Positions 8,966 through 17,782 of a stretch of DNA of 64,000 nucleotides are shown piece by piece. The position numbers and the translations under genes are program-made. The notes under the pieces are model-generated. The model did no database searches, had not been told where the DNA came from, and worked only from the letters and a program-made list of their open reading frames with translations. Each line of letters starts with the position of its first letter. The first letter of the stretch is position 1. The DNA comes from Streptomyces sp. NBC_00442. GTDB taxonomy: Bacteria > Actinomycetota > Actinomycetes > Streptomycetales > Streptomycetaceae. The stretch lies in assembly GCF_036014195.1 (NCBI RefSeq), contig NZ_CP107918.1, positions 1,116,001-1,180,000 of the forward strand, written 5' to 3'.

Positions 8966-11146
8966 GTGAGGGACGGCCTGTTCGACGACACCTCCCGGCC
9001 GGCCCTCTTTACCTTGAACGGCACGGTGGTCGTCGATGGGCCGCCCGCGTTGTCACGGTGGGCGGAGGGCGTGGTGGGGTACCTGGCAGCTCTGTGGCGG
9101 CGCGTGCAGTACCGGTTCGACACCCTGGTGTCGCGCAGCACGCCCGCCCTCATCGGCTGGCTCACGCTCGTCTGTCTGTGCGCCGTCGTTCCGGTGAGTG
9201 TGCTGCTGGTGCGGACGGACCGCCGGCCGCCGGAGACCTTCACCGGGCAGCTCGTGGCCGTGTGGGTGAGCGTCGGGCAGACACTGAAGCTGGGGGGCGC
9301 CGTCGGCTCGCCCCTGTATGTGCTGGCGTCCGTGCTGCTCGCCCTGGTGGCGCTGCTGTTCGTGTCGACGCTGGTCAGTCTCATCACGACCGGCCTCAAC
9401 CAGCGGATCATGGAGCTGCGGCTGGGCCACTCCACGGTCCTGGAGGTGGGACACACCGTCGTCCTCGGCTGGTCCGACCAGATCTTCCCCGTCATCGCGG
9501 AACTGGTGTCGGCCAACTCCAACCGGCCGAGGGCCGCCATCGCCGTCCTGGCCGCGAAGGACAAGGTGGAGATGGAGGGCGAGATCGGCGCCCGGATCAC
9601 CGCGCCCCGCACCACCACCATCGTCTGCCGCAACGGCTGCACCACCGATCCGGCCGTGCTCGCGCGCGTCAGCCCCCGGACCGCGAAGGCCGTACTCGTC
9701 CTGCCGCCCGGTACCGACGACGGAGACGCCCTCGTGGTGAAGACCCTCCTGGCCCTCAACGCGCCGACACCGGGCGCCGACGGGACGGGCGACACGGGCC
9801 CGGGTGGCCCCGACCGCCACGACGGGGACGGCGGGAACGGCACCCGCGCCGGCGACGGAGGCGGCATCCACGACGGGGACGGCGGGGCCGGCACCGGCGC
9901 CACCTGGCCCCGTCGTGACACCCGTGTCGACCCCGCGACGGCCGTCGTCGTCGCGGCGGTCCGCGACACCCGCAACCGGCTCACCGCGACCCTGGCCGCC
10001 GGGCCGCGCGGGCGCGTCCTGGCCATCGACGACATCGTCGCCCGCCTTCTCGTGCAGACCGCCCGCCAGCCCGGACTCTCGCTCGTCTACCAGGAGTTAC
10101 TGGATTTCGCCGGCGACGAGTTCTACTCCGTTCCCGCCCAGGACCTGGCCGGCCGCACCTTCGGGGACGCGCTCCTGGCGTTCACCACCTCCTCGGTGGT
10201 CGGCCTGCTGCGCGTCGACGACACCGTCGTCCTCAACCCCGGCCCCGAGACCGTCATCGCGGCCGACGACCGTGTCATCGTCATCACGCGCGACGACGAC
10301 ACGGCGGTACTGGAGGACGCGACGTCGCACGTCGACGCGAGGGCCATGGCCACGGCCGCCCCGGAGCCGGCCCTGCCCGAGCGGCTGCTCCTGCTCGGCT
10401 GGAACCGTCGCGGCCCCCTCATCGTGGCGGAACTCGCCTCCTACGCGAGCACCGGAACCACCCTGGACATCGTGGCCCTCGGGGACGACGTCACCCTGCG
10501 CGGCGCCTACGACTCGGCGACGGAAATGGGGCCCTTGGAGGTCACCCTGCACCGCGCGGACATCACCAATCCGGTCGTGCTCGGCGCCCTGGACGTGCCG
10601 TCCTTCGACAGCGTCATCGTCATCGCCGACCCGGGCGACGCACCGGCCGGCGTGCTCGCCTTCGCCCAGGCCGACCCCGACGTGGACGACAGGACGCTGG
10701 TCACCCTGCTGCACCTGCGGGCGATCGAGGAGGCGACGGGCCGGGAGATCCCCCTCACGACGGAGATGTCGGACGACCGCAACCGGCTGCTCGCGCCGGC
10801 GCGCGAGGGCGCCGACTTCATCGTGAGCGGCCGGCTCATCAGCCTCCTCATGTGCCAGATCTCGGAGAGCCCCTATCTGGCCGCGCTCTTCGAGGAGTTG
10901 TTCACCGCGGAGGGGAACGAGCTGTACCTGAGACCCGCGACGGACTACGTCCGGCCGGGAGTCGAGGTCACCTTCGCCACCGTCGTCGCCTCGGCGCGGC
11001 GCCGCCGGGAGTGCGCCGTCGGATACCGGCTGCGCGCCCATGCCACACGCGGGCCGGCCTACGGCGTGCGGCTGAATCCCGACAAGCGGGACCCGGTCCG
11101 GCTGACGGCGCTGGACTGGGTGATCGTGATCGCCACGGACCGATGA
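8966..11146 (+). CDS. CASTOR/POLLUX-related ion channel with RCK domains
   Basis: A 726-residue membrane protein. Two hydrophobic segments lie near residues 62-85 and 114-143. The first tandem RCK/TrkA-N-like NAD-binding domain starts around VLEVGHTVVLGWSDQIFPVI, and the second around ERLLLLGWNRRGPLIVAELA. This arrangement matches CASTOR/POLLUX-type channels of plants and actinobacteria, which gate cations across the membrane. A low-complexity Gly/Asp/Thr-rich insert (about residues 264-312) interrupts the first RCK region. The GTG start at 8966 has a weak ribosome-binding site, so the true start may differ. Monocistronic. Confidence 0.8.
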   Translation: MRDGLFDDTSRPALFTLNGTVVVDGPPALSRWAEGVVGYLAALWRRVQYRFDTLVSRSTPALIGWLTLVCLCAVVPVSVLLVRTDRRPPETFTGQLVAVWVSVGQTLKLGGAVGSPLYVLASVLLALVALLFVSTLVSLITTGLNQRIMELRLGHSTVLEVGHTVVLGWSDQIFPVIAELVSANSNRPRAAIAVLAAKDKVEMEGEIGARITAPRTTTIVCRNGCTTDPAVLARVSPRTAKAVLVLPPGTDDGDALVVKTLLALNAPTPGADGTGDTGPGGPDRHDGDGGNGTRAGDGGGIHDGDGGAGTGATWPRRDTRVDPATAVVVAAVRDTRNRLTATLAAGPRGRVLAIDDIVARLLVQTARQPGLSLVYQELLDFAGDEFYSVPAQDLAGRTFGDALLAFTTSSVVGLLRVDDTVVLNPGPETVIAADDRVIVITRDDDTAVLEDATSHVDARAMATAAPEPALPERLLLLGWNRRGPLIVAELASYASTGTTLDIVALGDDVTLRGAYDSATEMGPLEVTLHRADITNPVVLGALDVPSFDSVIVIADPGDAPAGVLAFAQADPDVDDRTLVTLLHLRAIEEATGREIPLTTEMSDDRNRLLAPAREGADFIVSGRLISLLMCQISESPYLAALFEELFTAEGNELYLRPATDYVRPGVEVTFATVVASARRRRECAVGYRLRAHATRGPAYGVRLNPDKRDPVRLTALDWVIVIATDR

Positions 11147-11255
11147 CCGGCGCGCCGTTGCGGGCGCACGCACCAACTGCCGCATGTCGCGGCTCACTCG
11201 ACCGTGCGTCGGGGGGGACGGAAGCACTGGAGTCCCCGCCGACCGGACGCACGGC

Positions 11256-11283
11256 GTCGCCGGCTCCCGCCGGAGCCGGCGAC
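11256..11283. terminator. Hairpin between convergent genes
   Basis: A perfect 12-bp stem (GTCGCCGGCTCC) with a 4-base loop between the channel gene and the converging lipoprotein gene. Confidence 0.75.
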
Positions 11284-11363
11284 GCTTCCAGCCGGCGACG
11301 CTTCCGTTCCCTTGCGGCGCGGGAACTTGGCCCTGCGCCATCGCCGCCCGCTGTCCCCGCCCG

Positions 11364-12395
11364 CTATCCCCGCAGAACGGAGTCCGCGACCTTGAGAGCG
11401 GCGGCCTTGTCCTGCTTGATCTGGGCGAGTTCCTGGCGATGTTCCTGGATGAGCCGCGTCTGAATCTTCACTTCCGCGGAGTTCCAGACACCGATGAGAT
11501 CGACGTTGCTCTTACAGGCGACATCCGCCGTGGCCGTCGCTTTCTCCGCTTCCGTGATGCTGCTCTGCGCGAACTTCGGATCGTCGTTCGCCTTCATCGG
11601 GTCGCTGTAGGAATATCCCTTCCCCTTCATGCAGGAGGACCATGCGGCGAACACCTTCTTCACACCGGAATCCTCGAGAGACGCCTTGTAGCTCTGCCCG
11701 TCGAGCCTCGTCACAAGGTCCGCGATGACCGGCTTTCCGTCCGTCACCTTCTTGAGGCCTTCATTGAGGCAGCCCCCGTACGGAACCGTCGTGCCGTTCT
11801 GAAGCTTCGGTGCGGTCAATCCGTTCTGCACGGCGTCGCTGCGCTCCTCCTTCGTGCCGGTGAGCGCAAGCCATTCCTCGGGAGAGCGTTTCGGAGCCGC
11901 GGGAGGAGCGACGAAACCGTTCGTGCGCTTCACCACGAATTCCGGCTTGTACCCGTACGTGCCGGCCTGTTCGGCATCGTGGGTGCCATAGCGAAGATCG
12001 TCGAGGTCTTCCATGGCGTCCACGCCATTGGCCCCGGGGCCGAGCGACTGAACCGGCGCGGGCTGGAACTTCTTGAAGCCGAGGCCCTCCATGCACTGTC
12101 GCGCGAGTTCGGATCTGGCCTGATTGATCCGCGTATATTCCGCGCCCGTCGGACGGTAGTCGGTAAGGGGCAGCTCGAAGGCGGAGCCGGCCTTCTCGCC
12201 GGCCGCGCCCTGTGCCGCATGGGCCGCCACGGCGTGGGCCGCTCCGCCGGCCGCGTCACTGCCGGGCTCCTGTGCCGAGTTCACCCGCGAAGCGCCCGTG
12301 TGCTCCGCGGTGCCGCACCCGGCCAGCAGCAAGCCCGAGAGCGCCGCGATGGGGACGATCGCCATGGGCGCCTTGGAAACAACCAGCTTCCGCAT
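11364..12395 (-). CDS. Lipoprotein of unknown function
   Basis: A 343-residue protein starting at ATG 12395 with AGGAGG six to seven bases upstream; a TTG two codons earlier is unlikely. The N-terminus has a basic region, a hydrophobic core and lipobox LLLAGC, so it should be a membrane-anchored exported lipoprotein. Four further cysteines (RQCMEGLGF, YGGCLNEG, SSCMKGKGYSY, VACKSN) may form disulphides. The pattern LARQCMEGLGF...WSSCMKGKGY recurs in many Streptomyces lipoproteins of no known role. The downstream I36-type gene (in coordinates) faces the same way but has its own ribosome-binding site and a palindrome before this gene. Confidence 0.8.
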   Translation of the reverse strand: MRKLVVSKAPMAIVPIAALSGLLLAGCGTAEHTGASRVNSAQEPGSDAAGGAAHAVAAHAAQGAAGEKAGSAFELPLTDYRPTGAEYTRINQARSELARQCMEGLGFKKFQPAPVQSLGPGANGVDAMEDLDDLRYGTHDAEQAGTYGYKPEFVVKRTNGFVAPPAAPKRSPEEWLALTGTKEERSDAVQNGLTAPKLQNGTTVPYGGCLNEGLKKVTDGKPVIADLVTRLDGQSYKASLEDSGVKKVFAAWSSCMKGKGYSYSDPMKANDDPKFAQSSITEAEKATATADVACKSNVDLIGVWNSAEVKIQTRLIQEHRQELAQIKQDKAAALKVADSVLRG

Positions 12396-12437
12396 TTTCA
12401 ACCTCCTACGTCAAAACGTTCAGTTCAACGAACACAT

Positions 12438-12457
12438 GGCCGCACGGCCGTGCGGCC
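12438..12457. terminator. 20-bp perfect palindrome
   Basis: The sequence GGCCGCACGGCCGTGCGGCC is a perfect palindrome just after the I36-family gene and before the lipoprotein gene on the same strand. It is probably a terminator. Confidence 0.5.
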
Positions 12458-12493
12458 CCGGGGGCACGCGTGTTACGGCAGGAGAAGAGGGGC

Positions 12494-12922
12494 TCAGTGC
12501 CCTCCGCCACCCTCGTGACGCGGGAACCAGTTGGTCGATGCGTTGTTGTTCTTGGTCGTTTCCATGATGAGCCGGCTCTGCGCCGGAACGTATTCCCACG
12601 GCCCCTTCCAACCACTGTTGTAGTGGATGCAGTAGTCCGTGCTTTCCGTGCGATTGTCCGCCGATGCCGCGTTGTTCTTCACGGGCAGGCCGCCGCCGTT
12701 GCCCGAGCCCGGCTTGAAGTTGTAGTCGAGTTCCCAGAGCCCTCCGTCGTAGAAAGTCGCCAGCGCGCCCGTCCAGCCCGAGTTGTAGTAGAAGCAGGCC
12801 ATGCCGGGGTAACACCGCTCCGTGGGAACCGGCTTGATGACACCGGCCTCCGCCGTGGGAGCGAGACCGAACGAAAGGCCGGCCACACATGCGCCCACGG
12901 CAAGGAACTTGGACATTCTCAT
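12494..12922 (-). CDS. Secreted peptidase inhibitor I36-like protein
   Basis: A 142-residue secreted protein. ATG at 12922 follows GAAGGAGAAGG. The signal peptide is MRMSKFLAVGACVAGLSFGL, cleaved after TAEA. The mature part has a crystallin-like pattern with paired cysteines: RCYPGMACFYYNSGWTGALATFYDG and later YCIHYNSGWKGPWEYV. This resembles the I36 (SMPI-type) metalloprotease inhibitor family of streptomycetes. Inhibitory activity is not proven by sequence. Length fits the family (about 100-120 mature residues). Confidence 0.75.
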   Translation of the reverse strand: MRMSKFLAVGACVAGLSFGLAPTAEAGVIKPVPTERCYPGMACFYYNSGWTGALATFYDGGLWELDYNFKPGSGNGGGLPVKNNAASADNRTESTDYCIHYNSGWKGPWEYVPAQSRLIMETTKNNNASTNWFPRHEGGGGH

Positions 12923-13410
12923 CGCCTTCTCCTTCGTCAGAACGAGATCGTCATACGCGGGGTCATGGGCAGAGACCTTAGTTGCCGATGTGGCGGGCGA
13001 GACGGGTGAGGTGCCGCCGAGATGGGCCCCAACCGGTACGTAAAAGACAGGTCCGTTCAGGACATCCTGTGCGGCAGTCACGCGCGCCCACCTGCGACGA
13101 AGTCGCCGCCTTCGCATTGCATAGGGCCGAGCCGGTCATTCCGCCACGGTGGTGGGATTCATTCCACATCTCGTGTATCGGTCCCTTTCCACCGAGGCGA
13201 TCGCGTACCTGTCCGGAGCGACGAAAGAACCGGCTCCGGCCACTCCGCATTCCCGCCATGTCGGCGCCATCCCGGACCGCGTGAACGGGGCGCGGGCGGG
13301 CAGACGGACGTGGGAGTGATCTTGCTCGTGGCAAGCGCCCTCCGTGTCACCACCCGCCCCGCCGGCCCCAACTGCCCTGTCATGGGCGGCCAGTTCGAAG
13401 GAGTCCGCCG
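12923..13410. other. Intergenic region without recognised gene
   Basis: About 490 bases between the divergent I36 gene and the Mrr-like gene. Frames are open in places but show no family, no ribosome-binding sites and no coding-like composition. The GAAGGAG ribosome-binding site of the Mrr-like gene lies at its right end. Confidence 0.4.
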
Positions 13411-14127
13411 ATGACCGTTCCGGTCCGTCCCCTCCCCGCCGTTTCGCGCCGTCGGCGCCCCGCGTTCAGTCTGCGCACCACCTCGCTGGGCTTCGGTCTG
13501 GTCGCGCTCGTCATCTGGGGCGTCGGCCTGACCTTCAAGTCGGCGGTGCGGCCGCACTCCCATCCGCTCGGCGCCGTACTGGCGCTGCTGGCGCTCCTCT
13601 TGCTGTCCACGGCCGCGATACGCAGCAACTGGCTGCGCCGCGCGGCCCGCAGAGCGGCGCTCGAAACCGCGGTCGCGCCCGTGCCGCACCAGCCCGACCC
13701 CGTGCTCCCGCCCACCGTCGGCGCCCCCCAGGCCGAGGAGTGCGCCGACATCGACCCGTTCGCCTTCGAGGAGGCGGTGTCGCGGCTGTGCGAGCGCGAC
13801 GGCTGTTCCGATGCGCGCGTGGTGGGCGGGGCGGGCGACCTCGGCGCGGACGTGGTGGCCACCACGCCGGACGGCCGTCACCTCGTCATCCAGTGCAAGT
13901 GTTACGCGACGGGCCACAAGGTCGGCTCGCAGGATCTGCAGCGCTTCGGCGGCACCTGTTACGCCGTGCACGAAGCCGACCTGGCCGTGGTGGTCACCAC
14001 CAGCGAGTTCACCGACCCGGCCCTGGGCTACGCCGACCAGTGCGGCATCCTCTGCCTCGACGGGACGTTCCTGCGCGCCTGGAACAACGGGACGGGCCCC
14101 GCCCCCTGGGAGCTCCCCGGCATCTGA
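13411..14127 (+). CDS. Membrane-anchored Mrr-like restriction endonuclease
   Basis: A 238-residue protein. The N-terminus is basic, followed by two transmembrane helices (about residues 28-46 and 52-70) and a soluble C-terminal domain. That domain has PD-(D/E)XK nuclease features of the Mrr type: GAGDLGADVVATTPDG then HLVIQCKCY, giving the D...QxK catalytic triad, and KVGSQDLQRF. Mrr proteins cut foreign or modified DNA, but membrane-tethered versions are widespread in actinobacteria without a known target. No methylase lies nearby. GAAGGAG precedes the ATG. Confidence 0.8.
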   Translation: MTVPVRPLPAVSRRRRPAFSLRTTSLGFGLVALVIWGVGLTFKSAVRPHSHPLGAVLALLALLLLSTAAIRSNWLRRAARRAALETAVAPVPHQPDPVLPPTVGAPQAEECADIDPFAFEEAVSRLCERDGCSDARVVGGAGDLGADVVATTPDGRHLVIQCKCYATGHKVGSQDLQRFGGTCYAVHEADLAVVVTTSEFTDPALGYADQCGILCLDGTFLRAWNNGTGPAPWELPGI

Positions 14128-14149
14128 ACGGCGGCCCGCGGGCACACAC

Positions 14150-14215
14150 CGCGGCGCGCACCACGACACGCACGACACGCACGGCACGCACGACGACACG
14201 CACGCGACACGCGCG
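14150..14215. repeat. ACGACACGC-type short tandem repeats
   Basis: A run of degenerate CACGACACG units (GCGCACCACGACACGCACG...) between the nuclease gene and the iron box. Nothing coding was seen. Confidence 0.6.
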
Positions 14216-14263
14216 GCGGGAAGCGGCCGGTGCCGATCCGCTTCCCGGACCACCCCACGTAGG

Positions 14264-14282
14264 TTAGGTTAGGCATGCCTAA
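14264..14282 (+). promoter_or_regulatory. Iron box (DtxR/IdeR/DmdR-type operator)
   Basis: TTAGGTTAGGCATGCCTAA, 19 bases, closely fits the classic iron-dependent repressor operator of actinobacteria (TTAGGTTAGGCT-type). It ends 38 bases before the ATG of the DUF2470 gene, a normal promoter position, and predicts repression when iron is plentiful. Confidence 0.85.
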
Positions 14283-14320
14283 GTAACTCGCGTTCTGCGA
14301 CGTCCCCAGGGAGAACCCGC

Positions 14321-15025
14321 ATGCGCCCCCAACGTGCCCGCACCCAGCAGCCGACCCCCGCCGAGCGCGTGCGCTCCATCGTCGCGGCGGCCCATTCCAT
14401 GACCGTGGTGACCGACGGCCGCCACCAGGAGCTCTACAGCCTCGACGGCGCCGGTGTCCTGGGCCGCATCCATCTCCACGACCCGGCCGACCCCGCGCAG
14501 GCCCTCCCCGCGGCGCCCCGCATCCCCGTCCGCCTCGAACTCACCGACATCGCGCCCACCCCCGTGCGCGACCGGTTGCGCGCCCGCGTCACCCTGTCCG
14601 GCCTGGTGGCGAAGGCCTACAGCGCGGACGCCACGGAGAGCACCTGCATGGAGTTCGGCCAGGCGGTCATCGAGGACGCCGCCGGGCGCGCGTACGTCTC
14701 CCTGGAGGAGCTGCAGGAGGCACCGTGCGATCCGACGGCGTCCTGCGAGGCCGGCATGCTCACCCACCTCGTGGACGACCACCCCGACCTCGTCCCGCTG
14801 CTGCTCCGGCTCGTCGAGCCCCGGCTCAAGGACGGCGTGGTGCGGGCCCTGCCGCTGGCCATGGACCGCTACGGCGTCACCCTGCGCCTCGAACTCCCCG
14901 CCGCACACCGGGACGTACGGCTGCCGTTCCCCACGCCGCTGACCGACATCGACCAGGCCGGCCTTCAGTTCCACGCCCTGCTGACCGCCGCGCGCCGCTC
15001 CTCCCACCAGCGGCTGCCGGCCTGA
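14321..15025 (+). CDS. DUF2470 (haem-utilisation-like) protein
   Basis: A 234-residue soluble protein. The C-terminal half carries a DUF2470 pattern (LTHLVDDHPDLVPLLLRLV... then MDRYGVTLRLELPAAHRDVRLPFP...). DUF2470 modules occur in haem oxygenase-like and pyridoxamine-oxidase-like proteins. An iron box lies in its promoter, so it is probably induced by iron starvation and may help in haem-iron handling; this is inference from family and operator. GGGAG lies before the ATG at 14321. Confidence 0.8.
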   Translation: MRPQRARTQQPTPAERVRSIVAAAHSMTVVTDGRHQELYSLDGAGVLGRIHLHDPADPAQALPAAPRIPVRLELTDIAPTPVRDRLRARVTLSGLVAKAYSADATESTCMEFGQAVIEDAAGRAYVSLEELQEAPCDPTASCEAGMLTHLVDDHPDLVPLLLRLVEPRLKDGVVRALPLAMDRYGVTLRLELPAAHRDVRLPFPTPLTDIDQAGLQFHALLTAARRSSHQRLPA

Positions 15026-15071
15026 AGGCGCCGCGCGGGGGCCCGCGCCCGATGGGTCCTCACGGCGTTCG

Positions 15072-15659
15072 TCAGGGGGTCGTCGTGGACACCACGAAGA
15101 CGTACGGCCGGTCCGGGTTGGTCTCGTCGACCGTGATGTCCAGGGTCGGCCGCGGCTTGTCCTGGACGCGGGTGGTGCCCGACCAGTCGCGGCCCGCGTG
15201 GAAGGGCCAGTGCACCTTCGCCGCGTCCTTCGCGTCGATCGTCACGTCGCCGGGCCTGAGCGTGGCCGTGCTGGTACCGGCGCCCTTCATGAACTCCGCG
15301 AGGCCGGCCGCGCTCGTCTTGAACTGGACGTACAGCTTGCTGACGTTCCAGCTGTTCGTCTCGTAGTAGTACACGCCGATCGAGTCCATCGGGATCGTCA
15401 CGTCGTAGATGCGCCGCTGCGCCTTGGACGGCCAGTCGTGCACGAGACCCTTGGCGGCGGCCTCGGACTCCTTGTCGCGGCCGCTGGTGCGGCTCTGCTC
15501 CGCGGAGATCGCGAGGTAGCCGGCGGGCACGCCGATGAGCAGCACGATGATCACCGCGGTGATCCAGCGCCGCCGGATCATGTGCTGCCGGGTCTCGGGG
15601 GGCCTCTCGTCCGGCGGCGGGGACTGGCGGGGCACGGCGGGGCGGTCGGGCGGTGTCAT
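15072..15659 (-). CDS. Single-pass membrane protein, end of the sugar operon
   Basis: A 195-residue protein. A proline-rich cytoplasmic N-terminus (MTPPDRPAVPRQSPPPDERP) is followed by one transmembrane helix (about residues 33-53) and an extracytoplasmic domain of about 140 residues ending YVFVVSTTTP. Its ATG shares one base with the TGA of the ROK kinase gene, so translation is coupled. The family was not recognised. Coupling to the kinase may be only positional, since the domain has no carbohydrate-binding motif I can name. Confidence 0.75.
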   Translation of the reverse strand: MTPPDRPAVPRQSPPPDERPPETRQHMIRRRWITAVIIVLLIGVPAGYLAISAEQSRTSGRDKESEAAAKGLVHDWPSKAQRRIYDVTIPMDSIGVYYYETNSWNVSKLYVQFKTSAAGLAEFMKGAGTSTATLRPGDVTIDAKDAAKVHWPFHAGRDWSGTTRVQDKPRPTLDITVDETNPDRPYVFVVSTTTP

Positions 15660-16825
15660 CAGTCGGATTCCTGGGTGGTGCGGGTGGTGCCCGTCCTGCG
15701 GACGGCTTCGGCGACCTTCGCGTACCGCTCGTAGCGCTCCACGCGGCGGCGGTTGGCCCGGCGGAAGCGGCGGGCCACCAGACGGGCGAGGTCTGCGGCG
15801 CCGACCATACCCGCCTCGGGCCCCAGCTGCGCCTTGGCGATCCTCGCTTCGGGCCGGTAGCCGCGGCCGGTGAGGTGGCGTTTGAAGGCGTCCCGTGCGG
15901 GGCGGATCAGGAGGTCGTCGGCGGCGCTGACGCCCCCGCCGATGACGAAGCAGGACGGGTCGAGGGCGGCCGCCAGGTTGGCGATGCCGACGCCGAGCCA
16001 CTGTCCGATGTCCTGGAGCAGCTCGACGCACATCGCGTCGCCCTCGCGGGCCAGCTCGGTGATGAGCGGCCCGGTGATCTCGGAGATGTTGCCGCCGACG
16101 CGTTCGATGATGTTGTACGCCACCGGGGAGTCGGCGCTCGCCAGCTCGCGGGCCTCGCGCACCAGCGCGTTGCCCGAGCTGTACTGCTCCCAGCAGCCGC
16201 GGTTGCCGCAGGCGCAGCGGTGGCCGCCGGGCACGACCTGCATGTGGCCGAATTCGCCGGCGACGCCGTACTTGCCGCGCTTGACCTGCCCGTCCTCCAG
16301 GATCGCGCCGCCGATGCCGGTGCCGAGCGTGATCATGACGAGATGGTCCTCGCCGCGCCCGGCGCCGAAGCGCCATTCGGCCCAGGCCGCGGTGTTGGCG
16401 TCGTTGTCGACCATCACGGGCACCGCGAGGCGGGCCTGGAGGGCATCGCGCAGCGGCTCGTTGCGCCAGGCCAGGTGCGGGGCGAAGAGGATGGTGGAGC
16501 GGTCGGCGTCGACCCATCCGGCCGCCCCGATGCCCACCGCGTGCACGTCGTGCCGGTCGGAGAGGTCGAGGACGAGCTCGGTGATGGTGTCCTCGACGAC
16601 CTTGGGGCTCTTGGACTTGTCCGGGGTCTCCGTGCGGAGCTTCTCCAGGATGTTGCCGTCCGCGTCCACCACGCCGGCCATCACCTTCGTACCGCCGATG
16701 TCAATGCCGACGGTGGGCACCCGGGGGGCCGTCAGGTGCGAGCGGCGTTCCCGGGTGCCGACGGTGCGCAGCGTGGTCCGGGCGGAACCCCGGTGGGCTA
16801 GGGCGAAGTCGCGGTACGTGGTCAT
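15659..16825 (-). CDS. ROK-family sugar kinase
   Basis: A 388-residue protein starting at ATG 16825. It has the ROK phosphate-binding loop (VGIDIGGTKVMAGVVD), VDNDANTAAWAEWRFG with the catalytic Asp, TLGTGIGGA, and the zinc site in GHRCACGNRGCWEQY. There is no helix-turn-helix at the N-terminus, so it is a kinase rather than a ROK repressor. It sits after a sugar ABC transporter, separated from the ATPase gene by about 105 bases, and likely phosphorylates the imported sugar. Glucokinase activity is possible, but the substrate is not shown. Confidence 0.85.
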   Translation of the reverse strand: MTTYRDFALAHRGSARTTLRTVGTRERRSHLTAPRVPTVGIDIGGTKVMAGVVDADGNILEKLRTETPDKSKSPKVVEDTITELVLDLSDRHDVHAVGIGAAGWVDADRSTILFAPHLAWRNEPLRDALQARLAVPVMVDNDANTAAWAEWRFGAGRGEDHLVMITLGTGIGGAILEDGQVKRGKYGVAGEFGHMQVVPGGHRCACGNRGCWEQYSSGNALVREARELASADSPVAYNIIERVGGNISEITGPLITELAREGDAMCVELLQDIGQWLGVGIANLAAALDPSCFVIGGGVSAADDLLIRPARDAFKRHLTGRGYRPEARIAKAQLGPEAGMVGAADLARLVARRFRRANRRRVERYERYAKVAEAVRRTGTTRTTQESD

Positions 16826-16930
16826 CGGGGCCGATTCTGCCATCCGGACGCGGCACGGACCTCGCGCGCGGGCGCCGCCCCGGCGGCCCGGGGCGGCGGC
16901 GCCGGCCGGACGGGACGGTGCGGACACTCC

Positions 16931-17782
16931 CTAGGACACGTCGCCGGGCCCGGTGGCCCGCTGGAGTTCGTGACTGAGCTCTTCGAGCTCGCTGCCGCCC
17001 GCCATCTGGCGGGTGAGCTCGTCCAGGGTGATCTCCGAGCGCAGATGGCTGCCGGTCATCGAGCCGCGCTTGAGGAGCACGAAACGGTCGCCCACGAGGT
17101 AGGCGTGGTGCGGGTTGTGGGTGATGAGAACCACTCCGAGTCCGGCGTCCCGGGCGGCCGCCACGTACTTCAGGACGACCCCGGACTGCTTCACGCCGAG
17201 GGCGGCGGTCGGCTCGTCGAGCACCAGGACCTTCGCGCCGAAGTGGACGGCGCGCGCGATGGCGACGCACTGGCGCTCGCCGCCGGACAGGGTGCCGATC
17301 GGCTGGTCGACGTCGCGCAGGTCGATGCCCATGCGCAGCAGCTCCGCGTGGGTGGTGCGGCGCATCGTGTCGACGTCGAGGCGCCTGAAGGGGCCCTTGC
17401 CGCGGGTGGGCTCGGAGCCGAGGAAGAAGTTGCGCCAGACCGGCATCAGCGGGACCACGGCCAGGTCCTGGTAGACGGTGGCGATGCCACGGTCGAGGGC
17501 TTCGCGCGGGTTGGCGAGCGAGACGTCCTCGCCGTCGATGCGGAAGGCGCCGGAGTCGTGCCGGTGGAGACCGGCGATGATCTTGATGAGGGTGGACTTG
17601 CCCGCGCCGTTGTCGCCCAGGACACAGGTGATCTCCCCGGCGTGGACCTCCAGGGTGACGCCTTCGAGGGCGCGGATGTTGCCGTAGTACTTGCTGACGT
17701 CGTCGAGCTCGACGAGCGCGGTCCGCCCGGCGGCCTCGTCCGCGTTGTTCGTGCTGTTCGTGCTGTCCGGGTTCGTCGTCAT
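16931..17782 (-). CDS. CUT2 sugar ABC transporter ATPase, single-domain (FrcA-like)
   Basis: A 283-residue ATPase: Walker [10 protein letters not shown], signature LSGGERQ, Walker [14 protein letters not shown]-loop ITHNPHH. Most CUT2 importers use a fused double ATPase of about 500 residues; this one has one domain, as in the FrcA fructose type, and [11 protein letters not shown] fits that branch. Its ATG overlaps the permease stop by four bases (ATGA). The N-terminus is low-complexity ([10 protein letters not shown]). It would energise uptake together with the adjacent permease and binding protein. Confidence 0.9.
   Translation of the reverse strand: MTTNPDSTNSTNNADEAAGRTALVELDDVSKYYGNIRALEGVTLEVHAGEITCVLGDNGAGKSTLIKIIAGLHRHDSGAFRIDGEDVSLANPREALDRGIATVYQDLAVVPLMPVWRNFFLGSEPTRGKGPFRRLDVDTMRRTTHAELLRMGIDLRDVDQPIGTLSGGERQCVAIARAVHFGAKVLVLDEPTAALGVKQSGVVLKYVAAARDAGLGVVLITHNPHHAYLVGDRFVLLKRGSMTGSHLRSEITLDELTRQMAGGSELEELSHELQRATGPGDVS

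Noticed and set aside
13411..14127. A full restriction-modification system around the Mrr-like gene
   Set aside because: No methylase or specificity gene in either neighbour; at most a stand-alone type IV-like enzyme.
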